A stretch of DNA of 64,000 nt from Natrononativus amylolyticus (GCF_024362525.1 NZ_CP101458.1:868001-932000); one strand, 5' to 3'. Counted from the first letter of the stretch, positions 51,736-61,438 are shown. Made by a program: numbers and translations. Notes: generated from the sequence alone by a model not told the origin.

Positions 51736-52662
51736 TCACACGACCTCGATCGAGTGAATCTCGGCGGGAAGCGACCCGATCGAAGTCCACGTTCCCGCCC
51801 GCCGCCTGAGAACGTGGCCGCCGTACGTTGCCGCGAACACGTCCTCCCCGCCCTCGGCTGCCGCCCAGGCGGAGACGACCGCGTCGGGGCCGACGGGCGA
51901 CGGGACGGCCTCGAGCGTGTCACCGTCGTCGGTCGATTCGAACAGCACCGCGTCCGGGCCGAGCTCGCCGTCCCACGCCGGAGGTGGAGTGGCCGCTGCA
52001 GTGTACAGTCGCCCACCGGCGACGGTCGCCCCGACGAAGTAGCTCCGGTCGAGATCGTCGTCCAGACGCGTCCACGACCGACCTGCGTCGCGCGTCCGGT
52101 ACAGACCGTCACCTGTCGAGACGACGTACTCTTCGGATCCTCGAACGAGCACGTGGTGGACGTCGGGCTCGAGTCCGTCTACCCGCTCGCTCCAGGTCAC
52201 TCCACGGTCGTCGCTAACCAGGACGCCGCCGACCTCGACGCCGGCGACGAGTCGATCGGAGGCATCGGGGTGCGTGCCGAGGCTGACGATGCGACCCTCG
52301 TCCCGGTGGCGGGGAGTTCGCCACGTGTCGTACGACGGGACCTCCCGCAGGCCGGCGCGCTCGCTCCAGGACTCGCCGCCATCGGTGGAGACGAAGAGGT
52401 GCGCCGGGTGCGTGCCGGCGTAGAGGGACTCGCCGTCGGGGCTCTCGAGGACGCCGAACACCTCACGCCGGGGGACGCCGAGGTCGCGCCACGTCGTGGC
52501 GCCATCCTCGGAGCGGAACAGTCCCGAACCCGTGGCCGCGAAGACCACGTCGCCGAACGCTCGAACACGGTTCACCCGCCCGCTTTCGAGGGTACGATCC
52601 GCGTGCTCGATCCCGTCTTCCGGAGTGAGGAAGCCGCCCTCCGTCGTGCCGATCAGGAGCAT
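51736..52662 (-). CDS. BNR/YCF48-like beta-propeller protein
   Basis: A 308-residue cytosolic beta-propeller without signal peptide. Repeated Asp-box-like units are visible as SEDGATTW, STDGGESW, SDDRGVTW, TRDAGRSW and STDDGDTL, each preceded by a Tyr/Val-Gly strand. It resembles sialidase/photosystem-assembly-type propellers, but no catalytic residues can be assigned. It may bind ligands or proteins. Function unknown. Confidence 0.8.
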   Translation of the reverse strand: MLLIGTTEGGFLTPEDGIEHADRTLESGRVNRVRAFGDVVFAATGSGLFRSEDGATTWRDLGVPRREVFGVLESPDGESLYAGTHPAHLFVSTDGGESWSERAGLREVPSYDTWRTPRHRDEGRIVSLGTHPDASDRLVAGVEVGGVLVSDDRGVTWSERVDGLEPDVHHVLVRGSEEYVVSTGDGLYRTRDAGRSWTRLDDDLDRSYFVGATVAGGRLYTAAATPPPAWDGELGPDAVLFESTDDGDTLEAVPSPVGPDAVVSAWAAAEGGEDVFAATYGGHVLRRRAGTWTSIGSLPAEIHSIEVV

Positions 52663-52986
52663 CGTCGTTCCCCGTCACGCTCGAGTTCGACGGTCTGATC
52701 CGCTCTGTGGGGCGCCTCCGATGCGGGTGTTACGGCCGTCGATGACCAGGTACCGATCCCGCCTGGGTTCGCTGCCGGATCCACGAGTGGGCGAGCCGAA
52801 GTACTGGTCGACCGCCCCCACGTTCCGCTCGCGCCCCCTTCACGGTGGCGACCATGAATGGCGGCGACGTGGACCGATCCCTCGGACGTTCGGACGGTAG
52901 TTGAGTCGTCCATACGAGGTTCGAAGAAGGGGACGCGAATCACCGCGACCCCACATAGTCCGGGGTTTGATAGCCGTCGAGAGAGA
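52663..52986. other. Gene-free interval
   Basis: This 324-base stretch between the propeller gene and the Bat-like gene holds only weak readings. One minus-strand frame reads VGAVDQYFGSP and RDRYLVIDGRN around 52730-52830 but is broken by a stop at about 52855 on its 5' side. It may be an eroded gene; nothing is recognisable. Confidence 0.35.
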
Positions 52987-53637
52987 TCAATACTGATCGT
53001 CGTGGACGTAGTGCTCGAGGAGGTGTGCCTCCCCGCGGTGTAACCGCTCGGCGAGTGCAGATCGGGAGATATCGAGGTCGGCGGCGACGTCTTCGAGCGA
53101 CGATCGGCGGGGAACCGCGAAGTAGCCCGCCTCGTAGGCGGCCAGGAGGGCCTCGCGCTGTTTATCGGAGATACCCGGAACCGTCCGGTCGGCGTCGGCC
53201 GTCTCGTAGAGTCGGTCGAGGTAAAACCGAGAGCCCATTCTCCGACAGCCTTCGCGATAGGCGGCGAGTTCGTCGCGGTTGGCGAAGCGCTGTCGTAAGT
53301 GCCACCCGTCCTCTGTGACGCGCATCCGCTCGATGAGCGTCTTGTTGAGCGTGAGTTCGTCCATCTCTTTCGGGAACGGTCCACGGTTGATAACGTGATA
53401 CGTCCGCGCAGCGCCGCCGTCGCTGATGAGCGTGACCTCCTCGACGTACTCCGCGGCTTCAAGGGCGGCTTCGAACGCCCCGAACGAAGCGCACTCGACG
53501 CGCACGACGTGTACGATCGGGCCGGAAACGGTTTGCTCCTCGTATTCGACGGTGATCGTGCAACCAGGAACTGCACGGGCAACGTCGACCAGCGGTGCGT
53601 CCGGTGACTGCAAGCGAAACTCCGCGATCAAACCCAT
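52987..53637 (-). CDS. Bat-like HTH_10 regulator
   Basis: A 216-residue transcription regulator. An N-terminal sensor-like region is followed by the bacterio-opsin activator mid-domain (YHVINRGPFPKEMDELTLN) and an HTH_10 at about 155-210 (GISDKQREALLAAYEAGYF and LEDVAADLDISRSALAERLH). It is the third member of this family in the window. The ATG at 53637 begins the conserved region. Target genes unknown; the broken flavodoxin gene lies immediately upstream in divergent direction. Confidence 0.87.
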   Translation of the reverse strand: MGLIAEFRLQSPDAPLVDVARAVPGCTITVEYEEQTVSGPIVHVVRVECASFGAFEAALEAAEYVEEVTLISDGGAARTYHVINRGPFPKEMDELTLNKTLIERMRVTEDGWHLRQRFANRDELAAYREGCRRMGSRFYLDRLYETADADRTVPGISDKQREALLAAYEAGYFAVPRRSSLEDVAADLDISRSALAERLHRGEAHLLEHYVHDDQY

Positions 53638-53665
53638 ACGATCCGCTCGCGGCCGACCAAGATAA

Positions 53666-54005
53666 CGCTCTCCCACCGAGGAGAGCGGCGAAGAGCAGGC
53701 CGCGGGCTCCGTCGAGTCGTTCCTCGAGGAGACCGACTGGCACCCCGACCGGGATCGGACTCGGCGGCGGGGCGCTACGCTACTCGGAGTATGGCCTTCT
53801 CAAGCGACTGGTGATGCGGGGGGTCGCCAGACGGGCCATCTCCGAGATGCCCGAGGCAGACGCAGTCGGCGACGTCGAGTTCACCAACTGGGCGGAGGTC
53901 GAGGCCTTCGCCGCCGACGTCGCCGCGTTCGTCGAGGGACGCCTCGGCGTCGTGCCGCCCGAAGGCGAAGTGACTCGAGCAGGCGCACGAGACGGGCTCG
54001 AGTAG
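53666..54005 (+). pseudogene. Truncated, frameshifted flavodoxin-family protein
   Basis: Residues EESGEEQAAGSVESFLEETDWHP (split across 53678-53750) and, after a one-base shift near 53750, GLGGGALRYSEYGLLKRLV and VEFTNWAEVEAFAADVAAF match the C-terminal half of haloarchaeal flavodoxin-domain proteins related to menaquinone-dependent protoporphyrinogen oxidase (HemG-like). The N-terminal FMN-binding half is absent. The fragment begins only 28 bases from the start of the Bat-like gene, as if a deletion had joined them. Confidence 0.7.
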
Positions 54006-54041
54006 CAGACCACGAGTTCGTTCGTCAACCCCCATCGGAGA

Positions 54042-54653
54042 TCACCGCTTCGTCTTCAACGTCGCGAACACCCGCTCGCCGTACACGGCGACGCTCTCCT
54101 CTCCCGCCTCGAGCGCGCGGACCCAGTTCACGTACGCCGTGAAAGTGCCGAAATCGACGTCCTGCGTCTCGAGGACGGTGGCGTCGAGCGTCGGCGGATC
54201 GTCTGTCGCGAGGACGTACTGCGCGTACGCCCCCGCGACGAACCCGACGCCGCGCAGGACGCCGTTCTCGGGCGGGGAGGCGACGTACGCGAGGTAGAGA
54301 TACGGGTCGTCGCGCTCGAGGCGGTCGACGTCGAGACCGGCCGACTCGAGCGCCGTACCGAAGGAGGCGCTGTCGTCGACGGGGGCGTCCAGCCCGGATT
54401 CTATCCCTCGCTCGTACTCGTCGGCGAACTCGCGGACCGGGAGGTCGGGGCGGACGCCGTCGACCGGGATGTGCTCCTCGACGGGTTCCGGCCGCTCCTC
54501 GTACCCCTCGTCGTACTCGGTCGGGCAGCCCGCGAGCGCGACCGGTGCGGCGGCGACGAGCGCGAGAACCGCTCGGCGCGTCGCGAGCGGGCGCTCTCGA
54601 GGCGTACCGCTCGCGTCGGCATCGTCGCGGTCGGCCGTCCGTGACGGGTCCAT
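54042..54653 (-). CDS. Tat-exported lipoprotein of unknown function
   Basis: A 203-residue protein with a twin-arginine signal (TRRAVLALVAAA, 25-36) and a lipobox ending ALAGC with C43. The mature part is acidic and mostly helical (FADEYERGIESGL, GLDVDRLERDDPYLYLAYV), as usual for haloarchaeal cell-surface proteins. It has no domain that I recognise. Divergent from the Na+/H+ antiporter gene. Confidence 0.78.
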   Translation of the reverse strand: MDPSRTADRDDADASGTPRERPLATRRAVLALVAAAPVALAGCPTEYDEGYEERPEPVEEHIPVDGVRPDLPVREFADEYERGIESGLDAPVDDSASFGTALESAGLDVDRLERDDPYLYLAYVASPPENGVLRGVGFVAGAYAQYVLATDDPPTLDATVLETQDVDFGTFTAYVNWVRALEAGEESVAVYGERVFATLKTKR

Positions 54654-54744
54654 TGCTCACCCCCCTACGCCGAGTCGGCGCAAAAACGTCGTCCCGGTCG
54701 TCGCAAGCGGCCGGTTTATCGGACTGTTCGGGGTAGGACGCCGG

Positions 54745-56049
54745 ATGGCACTCGAGGGGTTCGTCGTCGGGCTGCTGGTCGCAGGACTCGCGATCCTCGC
54801 GCTCGTCGTCCTGACGCGACTCGTCGACGAGCGCCCGCTCTCGCTGCCGATCGTCTACCTCGCTCTCGGCGCGGCGGCGTTCACGGCGGCGCCAGCACTT
54901 CCCTACCCCGATCCGATCGAGTTCGCCGACGAGGCCGAGCGGCTGACCGAACTCGGCGTGATCATCGCGCTGATGGGTGCCGGCCTCAAGGTTGGCCGGC
55001 CGCCGGGCTGGCCGGCCTGGGAGTCGACCGTTCGGCTGCTCGCGATCACGATGCCGCTGTCGATCGCGGGCGCCGCGACACTCGGTTGGGCCGTCGGCGG
55101 GCTGGTCCTCCCGACGGCGCTCCTCTTAGGAGCCGTGATCGCACCGACCGATCCGGTTCTCGCCTCGGAGGTGCAGGTCGAGGCCCCCGACCGGCAGCGA
55201 GAGCGCGCGCTCGAGTCGGAGGCCGACCCCGGTGCGGACGGCTCGGAAGTCGACCACAGCTCCGAGACCGAGGGTTCGGACGAGGTCCGCTTCGCGCTCA
55301 CCTCCGAGGCCGGACTCAACGACGGGCTCGCCTTTCCGTTCACCTACCTCGCGGTGCTCGTCGCGCTCGTCGGCTACGCCCCCGGGCGGTGGCTCGGGGA
55401 GTGGCTCCTCGTCTTCGTCGCCTACAAGCTCGTCGTCGGCCTCCTCGGCGGCCTCGTCGTCGGCTGGCTGCTCGCGCGACTCGTCTTTCGGTTCTCCGCG
55501 GAGTCACCGCTCTCGAGATCGGTACAGGGGCTTGAGGCCGTCGCGGGAACGCTGATCGCCTACGCGGCGGTCGAACTGGTCGGCGGCTACGGCTTCATCG
55601 CGGTGTTCGTCGCCGCGGTGACGATCCGGGAGTACGAGCGCAACCACGAGTACCACGAGGCGCTCCACGGGGTCGCCGAGATGGGCGAGCAGCTACTGAT
55701 GGTGGCGATCATGGTCCTGTTCGGCGGCGCGTTGGCCGACGGCTTGCTTTCGGCGCTGACGTGGGAGGCCGTTCTCGTCGGGCTCGGCATCCTCTTCGTC
55801 GTCCGGCCGCTCGCCGGGCTGATCGGACTGATCGGATTCGATCACGGCTGGCGCGAGCGCGCCGTTATCTCGACGTTCGGAATCCGCGGCATCGGCTCGT
55901 TCTACTACCTCTCGTGGGCCCTGAACACCGCGCCGTTTCGAAACGCCGAGTTGCTGTGGTCGATCGTCGGCTTCGTCGTCCTCGTCTCGGTCGTCGTCCA
56001 CGGGATCGCGGCGAGCCCGGTGATGCGGTGGCTCGCCGGCAAGCGGTAG
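54745..56049 (+). CDS. CPA1-family Na+/H+ antiporter (NhaP type)
   Basis: A 434-residue transporter with about 12 membrane helices. Family motifs include GAVIAPTDPVLASE (TDPV in helix 5) and SEAGLNDGLAFPF (the ND pair of the ion-binding site). The 40-residue acidic loop between them (about 155-190) is probably cytosolic and haloadapted. The function is export of Na+ in exchange for H+, which helps maintain low cytoplasmic Na+. Confidence 0.9.
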   Translation: MALEGFVVGLLVAGLAILALVVLTRLVDERPLSLPIVYLALGAAAFTAAPALPYPDPIEFADEAERLTELGVIIALMGAGLKVGRPPGWPAWESTVRLLAITMPLSIAGAATLGWAVGGLVLPTALLLGAVIAPTDPVLASEVQVEAPDRQRERALESEADPGADGSEVDHSSETEGSDEVRFALTSEAGLNDGLAFPFTYLAVLVALVGYAPGRWLGEWLLVFVAYKLVVGLLGGLVVGWLLARLVFRFSAESPLSRSVQGLEAVAGTLIAYAAVELVGGYGFIAVFVAAVTIREYERNHEYHEALHGVAEMGEQLLMVAIMVLFGGALADGLLSALTWEAVLVGLGILFVVRPLAGLIGLIGFDHGWRERAVISTFGIRGIGSFYYLSWALNTAPFRNAELLWSIVGFVVLVSVVVHGIAASPVMRWLAGKR

Positions 56050-56079
56050 CGAGGGCGCGACGGGCGTGCTCGATCGGTC

Positions 56080-57393
56080 TCACCGCTGCTCGAGCACCGT
56101 TCCCTCGTCGCCGACGACGAGTCCACGACCGCCCTCGAGCGCGATCCCCCGGAGGAGTCCCGGCGCGCTCGTCGCGATCCGTTCCCAGTCGGCGGCCGGA
56201 CCGCGGCGCTCCGCGATGCCGCCCGCGTCGTCACAGACCGCGACGCCGCCGTCGTCTCGAGCGACCCCCGTCAGTGCCGCCTCGCCGACTCGCTCGGGCG
56301 TCCACGCGTCTCCGTCGTACCGGTGAACGACGCCCGCGTCCGTGGCGACGAGGCAGTCGTCGGGAGCCGCCGGCGCGAGCGCCGTGAGGGTGCCGTCGGC
56401 GCCCTCGAGTCCGACCCGCTCGAACGTTCGGCCGCCATCCTCGCTGCGGAAGACGCCGTCGTTCGTGTCACAGCAGTAGCCGACCTCGCCGGCGAACGCG
56501 ACGTCGGTGAGGCTCGAGCCGCTGCCCGGTTTCACTGGCTCCCCCCAGACGAGATCGCCGTCGCGGTATCGCCCGCGCAACACCTCCCCGGAGCCGTTGA
56601 TCACGAGGACGGTTTCGTCTCCCTCGATGCCGGAAACCGCGACCCCGGTCAGGTTGTCCGTCAGGTCGTTCGGCGCGGAATGGTCGACGTGGCGGCCGGT
56701 GTCGACCTCGAGGCGGCCGACCGCGCCGTTGTCGCCGGCCATCCAGACGATTTTCCCGTCGGCGGTGGGGTCGACCCCGTAGAGAGTTTCGGCGTTCGCG
56801 CCAGGGCCGTCCTCGAGGACGGTCGTCCACCCCTCATCCCCGCTCGCGACCACGACACCGTCACCGCCGACGGCGACGGCCCCGCCTCGCGCGAGCGCGG
56901 CGCCGAACAGCGGCGCGGCGGTCGGCGCCTCGGCTCCCGTCCACCGCGGCTCTCGAGTCGGCAGTGTGTCCTCGTCGGTCCCCGACGACTCGCCCCCGGT
57001 CAGCCGGTCGTCGTCCGTCTCGGCGGCCCGACCCGCGGTGTCCGCGGGCCCGGGTGGTGTCCCCCGTCGCTCCGCGCTCGAGGTGGTCGGAGCGCGGGTG
57101 TGGTCCGACGTCTCCGGTGGCGTCGTCGATTCGTCGGACGACTCCGCAGCCGGGTTCGGGGACGCGCCCGTCGTCGGCCCGCCGTGGGCGAGGTACAGCC
57201 CCACGGGCGGCAAGACGTAACTCGCGATCGCCAGCGCGGCGAACCAGCGGTGAACGAACGTCAGCATCCCGAACCCGGTCAGCCCCGCCGTCGAGACCCC
57301 GTGGATCCAGGTCCTCGAGTACCGACGAACGAAGTCGACGACCCCCTCGGCGTCACCGAGTTCGCGGCCGGTCGCGGTCGAGGACGTTTCCAT
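56080..57393 (-). CDS. Membrane protein with WD40/BNR-like beta-propeller domain
   Basis: A 437-residue protein. It begins with two short helices near 36-52 and 55-72 (STAGLTGFGMLTFVH, FAALAIASYVLPPVGLYLA) and continues with a Pro/Ser/Thr-rich disordered linker of about 80 residues. The remainder (about 150-437) is a beta-propeller with BNR-type turns such as SEDGGRTFERVGLEG and repeated GVA/VVATDAGVV strands. An extracytoplasmic propeller on a membrane anchor is suggested. Function unknown. The start at 57393 was preferred. Confidence 0.72.
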   Translation of the reverse strand: METSSTATGRELGDAEGVVDFVRRYSRTWIHGVSTAGLTGFGMLTFVHRWFAALAIASYVLPPVGLYLAHGGPTTGASPNPAAESSDESTTPPETSDHTRAPTTSSAERRGTPPGPADTAGRAAETDDDRLTGGESSGTDEDTLPTREPRWTGAEAPTAAPLFGAALARGGAVAVGGDGVVVASGDEGWTTVLEDGPGANAETLYGVDPTADGKIVWMAGDNGAVGRLEVDTGRHVDHSAPNDLTDNLTGVAVSGIEGDETVLVINGSGEVLRGRYRDGDLVWGEPVKPGSGSSLTDVAFAGEVGYCCDTNDGVFRSEDGGRTFERVGLEGADGTLTALAPAAPDDCLVATDAGVVHRYDGDAWTPERVGEAALTGVARDDGGVAVCDDAGGIAERRGPAADWERIATSAPGLLRGIALEGGRGLVVGDEGTVLEQR

Positions 57394-57494
57394 GAGAGAA
57401 CCAGGCGGCGCCGACTGAAAAGACACGAGCCTGGATGTGCCGAGTCACGGCGGAATCTTCACCGTTATACCGTCCGAGCCGAAACGACGACCGT

Positions 57495-58322
57495 ATGCGC
57501 GAGGAGGCGACTGCGTTCGTGCCGGGCCACATCACGGGCTTTTTCAGCAGCCACCCGGACGACGATCCGACGAAAGCCGGCTCTCGAGGCGCCGGGCTCA
57601 CCCTCACCGACGGCGTCGAGGTGACGGTCGAACCGGCCGACGAGCCGGCGGTGTACCTCGAGGGCGACCCCGTCGAAATCGAGCCCGTCGAGACCGTCCT
57701 CGAGACGCTCGACGCGCCCGCCCGCGTGCGAGCCGCCTCGGACCTCCCGCTCGGTGCCGGTTTCGGCGTCTCGGGGGCGGTCGCGCTGGGGACGGCCCTC
57801 GCCGCCAACCGCGTCTTCGATCGACGGCTCTCGGTGAACGAACTCGTAACCGTCGCCCACGGCGCGGAGGTCCGGGCCGGGACCGGCCTGGGCGACGTCG
57901 TCGCCCAGGCTCGCGGCGGCGTCCCGATCCGGCTCGAGCCCGGCGCGCCGGCGCACAACGAACTCGACGGGATTCCGGCGCGGGCTCGCGTCGAGTACGT
58001 CTCCTTCGGCGAACTCTCGACCGCCGAGGTGCTCTCGGGCGACACCGACCGACTGACTCACGCCGGGACGCGGGCGCTCTCGAGGGTCGTCGAGGAGCCG
58101 ACGCTGCTGTCGTTCATGTTCGCCTCCCGGGCGTTCGCCCGCGAGGCCGAACTGGTGACCGACTCGGTCGCCGAGGCGCTGGCGGACGTCGCCGCCGTCG
58201 ACGGCCAGGCGTCGATGGCGATGCTCGGCGACACCGTCTTCGCGCTCGGGACGGGGCTGTCGGACGCGGGCTACGAGCCGGCCGTCTGTGCGACGCATCC
58301 GGCGGGTGCGATGCTGAAGTAG
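57495..58322 (+). CDS. Pantoate kinase
   Basis: GHMP-family kinase that phosphorylates pantoate to 4-phosphopantoate, replacing bacterial PanC/CoaA steps in archaea. The 275-residue protein has FVPGHITGFF near the N terminus (8-17), the GHMP glycine-rich loop LPLGAGFGVSGAVAL (84-98) and a C-terminal CATHPAGAML. The next enzyme is at 62.3 kb. The ATG at 57495 starts at the conserved domain; the extended reading is not supported. Confidence 0.92.
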   Translation: MREEATAFVPGHITGFFSSHPDDDPTKAGSRGAGLTLTDGVEVTVEPADEPAVYLEGDPVEIEPVETVLETLDAPARVRAASDLPLGAGFGVSGAVALGTALAANRVFDRRLSVNELVTVAHGAEVRAGTGLGDVVAQARGGVPIRLEPGAPAHNELDGIPARARVEYVSFGELSTAEVLSGDTDRLTHAGTRALSRVVEEPTLLSFMFASRAFAREAELVTDSVAEALADVAAVDGQASMAMLGDTVFALGTGLSDAGYEPAVCATHPAGAMLK

Positions 58323-58570
58323 TTAAGTAGCGCCGCGACCATCAAGTATACGATACGTATCGGGTGGAAATTACTGTCGTCGGAGCGAGCGCTCCGGAGA
58401 ACGCCGAGATTCGGGGGATCGAGAACCGCACTCGACGTCTCGAGCGGGGCTGTGCGGCGGGTTCGGCGGGTGGACGTCGCTCGCGTACAGTCGTCGGAAC
58501 AGTCGGGCGCACCTGCGCCCGAGGCGCGGACTCGAGTACCGTCGTATCAGATCCGATATCGGTGGCCGGA

Positions 58571-58580
58571 ACTTTATTAT
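58571..58580 (+). promoter_or_regulatory. TATA box of the repeat-protein gene
   Basis: actttattat is the most AT-rich decamer of the 287-base gap after the pantoate kinase gene, and it lies 30-39 bases before the ATG at 58610. This indicates an own promoter separating the repeat-protein gene from the CoA gene before it. Confidence 0.55.
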
Positions 58581-58609
58581 GATGGGGTTCAGTTGTGCGG
58601 TCGAATCGA

Positions 58610-61438
58610 ATGTCTTCCGTAAAAGAGTTTCACGACACACTGTTCTGGCTGTACGAACACTACGTCGGCGAGCCGGACTCCTCGAAGGACGTCTACGGCT
58701 ACTGGCTGTTCATCGTCGGCTACGTCGTCGGGGCGGCCGGCGTGTTCACCTTCGTCGTCGGCTACGCCGGCGCGATCGACTCTCACTCGCTGATCCGGGT
58801 CTCCGGCATCACGGCCGCCGGCGGACTCGCGCTCCTCCTGTTCGGGATCGTGCTCATGCTCCCCGTCCGCAAGCGAGGGATTCAGGCGAGCGCCGTCGGG
58901 CTCCTCGTCTCGCTGGTCGGCGTCGCCTCGTTCGGCCTGGTCTACCCGAGCGACTGGCGCGGGTTCGGCGAGGACTACAGCGTCGAGGTGACGGCGGTGT
59001 ACGCGACCGGGGTCGCGATCATCGCGGGCGTCACCGCGCTCGTCCCCATCGTCACCGGCCAGAAGGGGAAGTACGTCGCCGAGGAGGGCGCGACCGACGA
59101 GCCGGACGTCCTCACGGGCGACGCCCTCGAGGGCGCGCAGTTCGCCGTCTTCCGGGACGAGGAGGGCAACTGGCGCTGGCACGTCCTCCACCTCGAGGCG
59201 GTCGCTGCCAGCGAGGACAGTTCGCTGACCCGACCCGCGGCCGAGGCGGGGATCGAGCGGGTCAAATCGAGGATCGGCTCGGCCGGACTGCTCGAGCTGA
59301 CGACGTCGGCGTTCCGGCTCTACGAGGACCGCGAGGGCAACTGGCAGTGGACGCTCGCCCGCGACGACGGCAGCGTGGTCGCGACCTGCACGGAGGAATT
59401 CCCCGAGCGCGACGGCGCCGAGGAGTCGGTGAGCTTCCTCAAGGACCGCGGACCGACCGCCGACACGATCGAGATCGACGGCGCCGCGTTCACCTACGCC
59501 GAGGAGCGCGACAGCTGGCACTGGACGCTGCTCGACGCCGATCGGACCCCCCTGGCCGAGAGCGACGGCGGCTACGCGACGCAGGCTCGAGCCGAGTCGG
59601 CCGCGGCGACGTTCGCCGAGCGGTTCGACGGCAGCCGGCTGCTCGCGATCGACCACGTCGGCGTCGAACTCTACGAACGCGGGGAGGGCTGGTCCTGGCG
59701 GTTCGTCGACCGCGACGACGACCTCCTCGCAGCGAGTACCGCGGCCGTCGACTCGCGGCGAGACGCCGAAGCCGCCGCCGAAGCGGTGCTCGCCGAACTC
59801 GAGTCCGCGGCGATCACGGTCGCCGGCGAGCCGACCTACGAGCTGTACGACGCCGGCGGGTGGCGCTGGCGGCTGGTCGACGGGACCGAGCGCGTCGTCG
59901 CGCGGAACCCGCCGACGCTCGAGGGGCGAGACGCGGTGGCGAACGCGGCCGACCGGTTCGCCGCCCACGCCGCCGACGCCGAGGTCGTCGAGGTCGAGGA
60001 CGCCGAGTACGAGGTGTACCCGACCGAGCCCGAGACGACCGCCGCTGACGAGGTGGCGGAGGGCGCGGAACCGACGCCCGACTGGCACTGGCGGCTCGTC
60101 ACGGCCGACCGCGAGGTCGTTGCCGCGAGCACGGACGCCCACGCGGACGCCGAGGCGGCCGCCGCCGCGATCGACCGCGTGCGCGAGCAGGCGAGCGAGG
60201 CCGACCTCATCGAGTTCGAAAACGCCGCGTTCCAGGTGTACGAGGCCGACTCCGGCGAGTGGCGCTGGCGGCTGATCGACGAGGACGGAAACGTACTCGC
60301 CGACAGCGGCGAGGAGCACACCTCGCGGGGCGACGCCGCCGAGGCGATGATGACCCTCAAAGAGCAGGCGCCCGACGCCGAGTTGCTCGAGATAGACACC
60401 GCCGCGTTCGAGATCTTCGTCGACGGGGACGACCGCTGGGGCTGGCGGCTGATCGACGAGGGCGGCGCACTCGTCGCGGAGGACCCGGCGACCCATCCGA
60501 GCCGCGGGGCGGCCAGGGAGGCGATGGATCGACTGCTCGCACACCTCGAGTCGGAGGTTCGGACGATGGAGCGGGCGGCCTTCCAGGCCTACGCCGCGGG
60601 CGACTGGCACTGGCGGTTCGTCCTCCCCGCGGGCGAGGTGGTCGCGGTCAGCGACGGCCCGCACCCGACGCGCAACGAACTCGTCGAGAGCCTCGAGTCG
60701 GTCCGCGAGGCCGCGGCGGCCGGCCGGCTGTGTCCGATCGGCGACGTCTCGGTGCAGGTGTACGACGGCAGCGACTGGAGCTGGCGGCTGCTCGACCGCG
60801 ACCGGCAGCCGATCGCCGACGCGGCGGCCACCTACGGCGACCGCGAGGCGGCGATCGAGGCCGTCGAAACGCTCGGCGCGCACGCCGAGGACGCGCCGGT
60901 GTTCTCGATCGACGACGCCGCGATCCGCCTCCGGTACGGCCGGGGCTGGCGCTGGGATCTGATCGACGCCGACCGCGAGGTGATCGCGCGCGCGGCGAGC
61001 GGCGAGCGAAGCCGGGAAGACGCCGTCTGCGCCGTCGACGACGTTCGGCGCCTCGCCCCGATGGCCGGTCGGGTCGACTTCGACGTCGCCTCTTTCGAGC
61101 TGTTCGCCGACGAGGACGACCGCTGGGGCTGGCGGCTGTTCGACGAAGGGGGGCGAACCGTCGCGACCAGCACCGAGCGCTACCGCTCGCGGGAGGCCGC
61201 GGCGACGGCCCTCGAGGACGTCCGCGGGCTGATCGCCGACGCGAGCATCCTCGAACTCGACGGCGTCTCCTTCGAACTGCACGCCGCCGGAGACGGCTGG
61301 GTGTGGCGGCTGGTCGACAGACACGGAACCACCATGTCCGAGAGCACCCGGACCTACGAGACGCGGACGGACGCCCGCGAGGCGATGAACGCCGTTAAAG
61401 TCCACGCGCCGGACGGCTGGATCACGTTCACCGAGTGA
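58610..61438 (+). CDS. Membrane protein with 13 DUF1508/YegP-like repeats
   Basis: A 942-residue protein. Four membrane helices lie within about 28-160, followed by 13 tandem units of about 59 residues each (about 173-940). Each unit contains a W-x-W core: WRWHV, WQWTL, WHWTL, WSWRF, WRWRL, WHWRL, WRWRL, WGWRL, WHWRF, WSWRL, WRWDL, WGWRL and WVWRL. Each core is followed by a D-x-[DG]-[RE] turn and an Ala/Glu helix ending in a charged stretch. This is the DUF1508 (YegP/HVO_2922-like) fold, in which dimeric units pair strands; a chain of 13 is long. The role is unknown. Confidence 0.85.
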   Translation: MSSVKEFHDTLFWLYEHYVGEPDSSKDVYGYWLFIVGYVVGAAGVFTFVVGYAGAIDSHSLIRVSGITAAGGLALLLFGIVLMLPVRKRGIQASAVGLLVSLVGVASFGLVYPSDWRGFGEDYSVEVTAVYATGVAIIAGVTALVPIVTGQKGKYVAEEGATDEPDVLTGDALEGAQFAVFRDEEGNWRWHVLHLEAVAASEDSSLTRPAAEAGIERVKSRIGSAGLLELTTSAFRLYEDREGNWQWTLARDDGSVVATCTEEFPERDGAEESVSFLKDRGPTADTIEIDGAAFTYAEERDSWHWTLLDADRTPLAESDGGYATQARAESAAATFAERFDGSRLLAIDHVGVELYERGEGWSWRFVDRDDDLLAASTAAVDSRRDAEAAAEAVLAELESAAITVAGEPTYELYDAGGWRWRLVDGTERVVARNPPTLEGRDAVANAADRFAAHAADAEVVEVEDAEYEVYPTEPETTAADEVAEGAEPTPDWHWRLVTADREVVAASTDAHADAEAAAAAIDRVREQASEADLIEFENAAFQVYEADSGEWRWRLIDEDGNVLADSGEEHTSRGDAAEAMMTLKEQAPDAELLEIDTAAFEIFVDGDDRWGWRLIDEGGALVAEDPATHPSRGAAREAMDRLLAHLESEVRTMERAAFQAYAAGDWHWRFVLPAGEVVAVSDGPHPTRNELVESLESVREAAAAGRLCPIGDVSVQVYDGSDWSWRLLDRDRQPIADAAATYGDREAAIEAVETLGAHAEDAPVFSIDDAAIRLRYGRGWRWDLIDADREVIARAASGERSREDAVCAVDDVRRLAPMAGRVDFDVASFELFADEDDRWGWRLFDEGGRTVATSTERYRSREAAATALEDVRGLIADASILELDGVSFELHAAGDGWVWRLVDRHGTTMSESTRTYETRTDAREAMNAVKVHAPDGWITFTE

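Noticed and set aside
52858-53043. 61-codon + strand reading frame before the Bat-like regulator
   Set aside because: It overlaps the end of the regulator gene on the other strand and shows no coding signature.
58610-61438. CRISPR-like or DNA tandem repeats in the 13-unit region
   Set aside because: Units are similar only as protein; the DNA varies and has no spacer structure.
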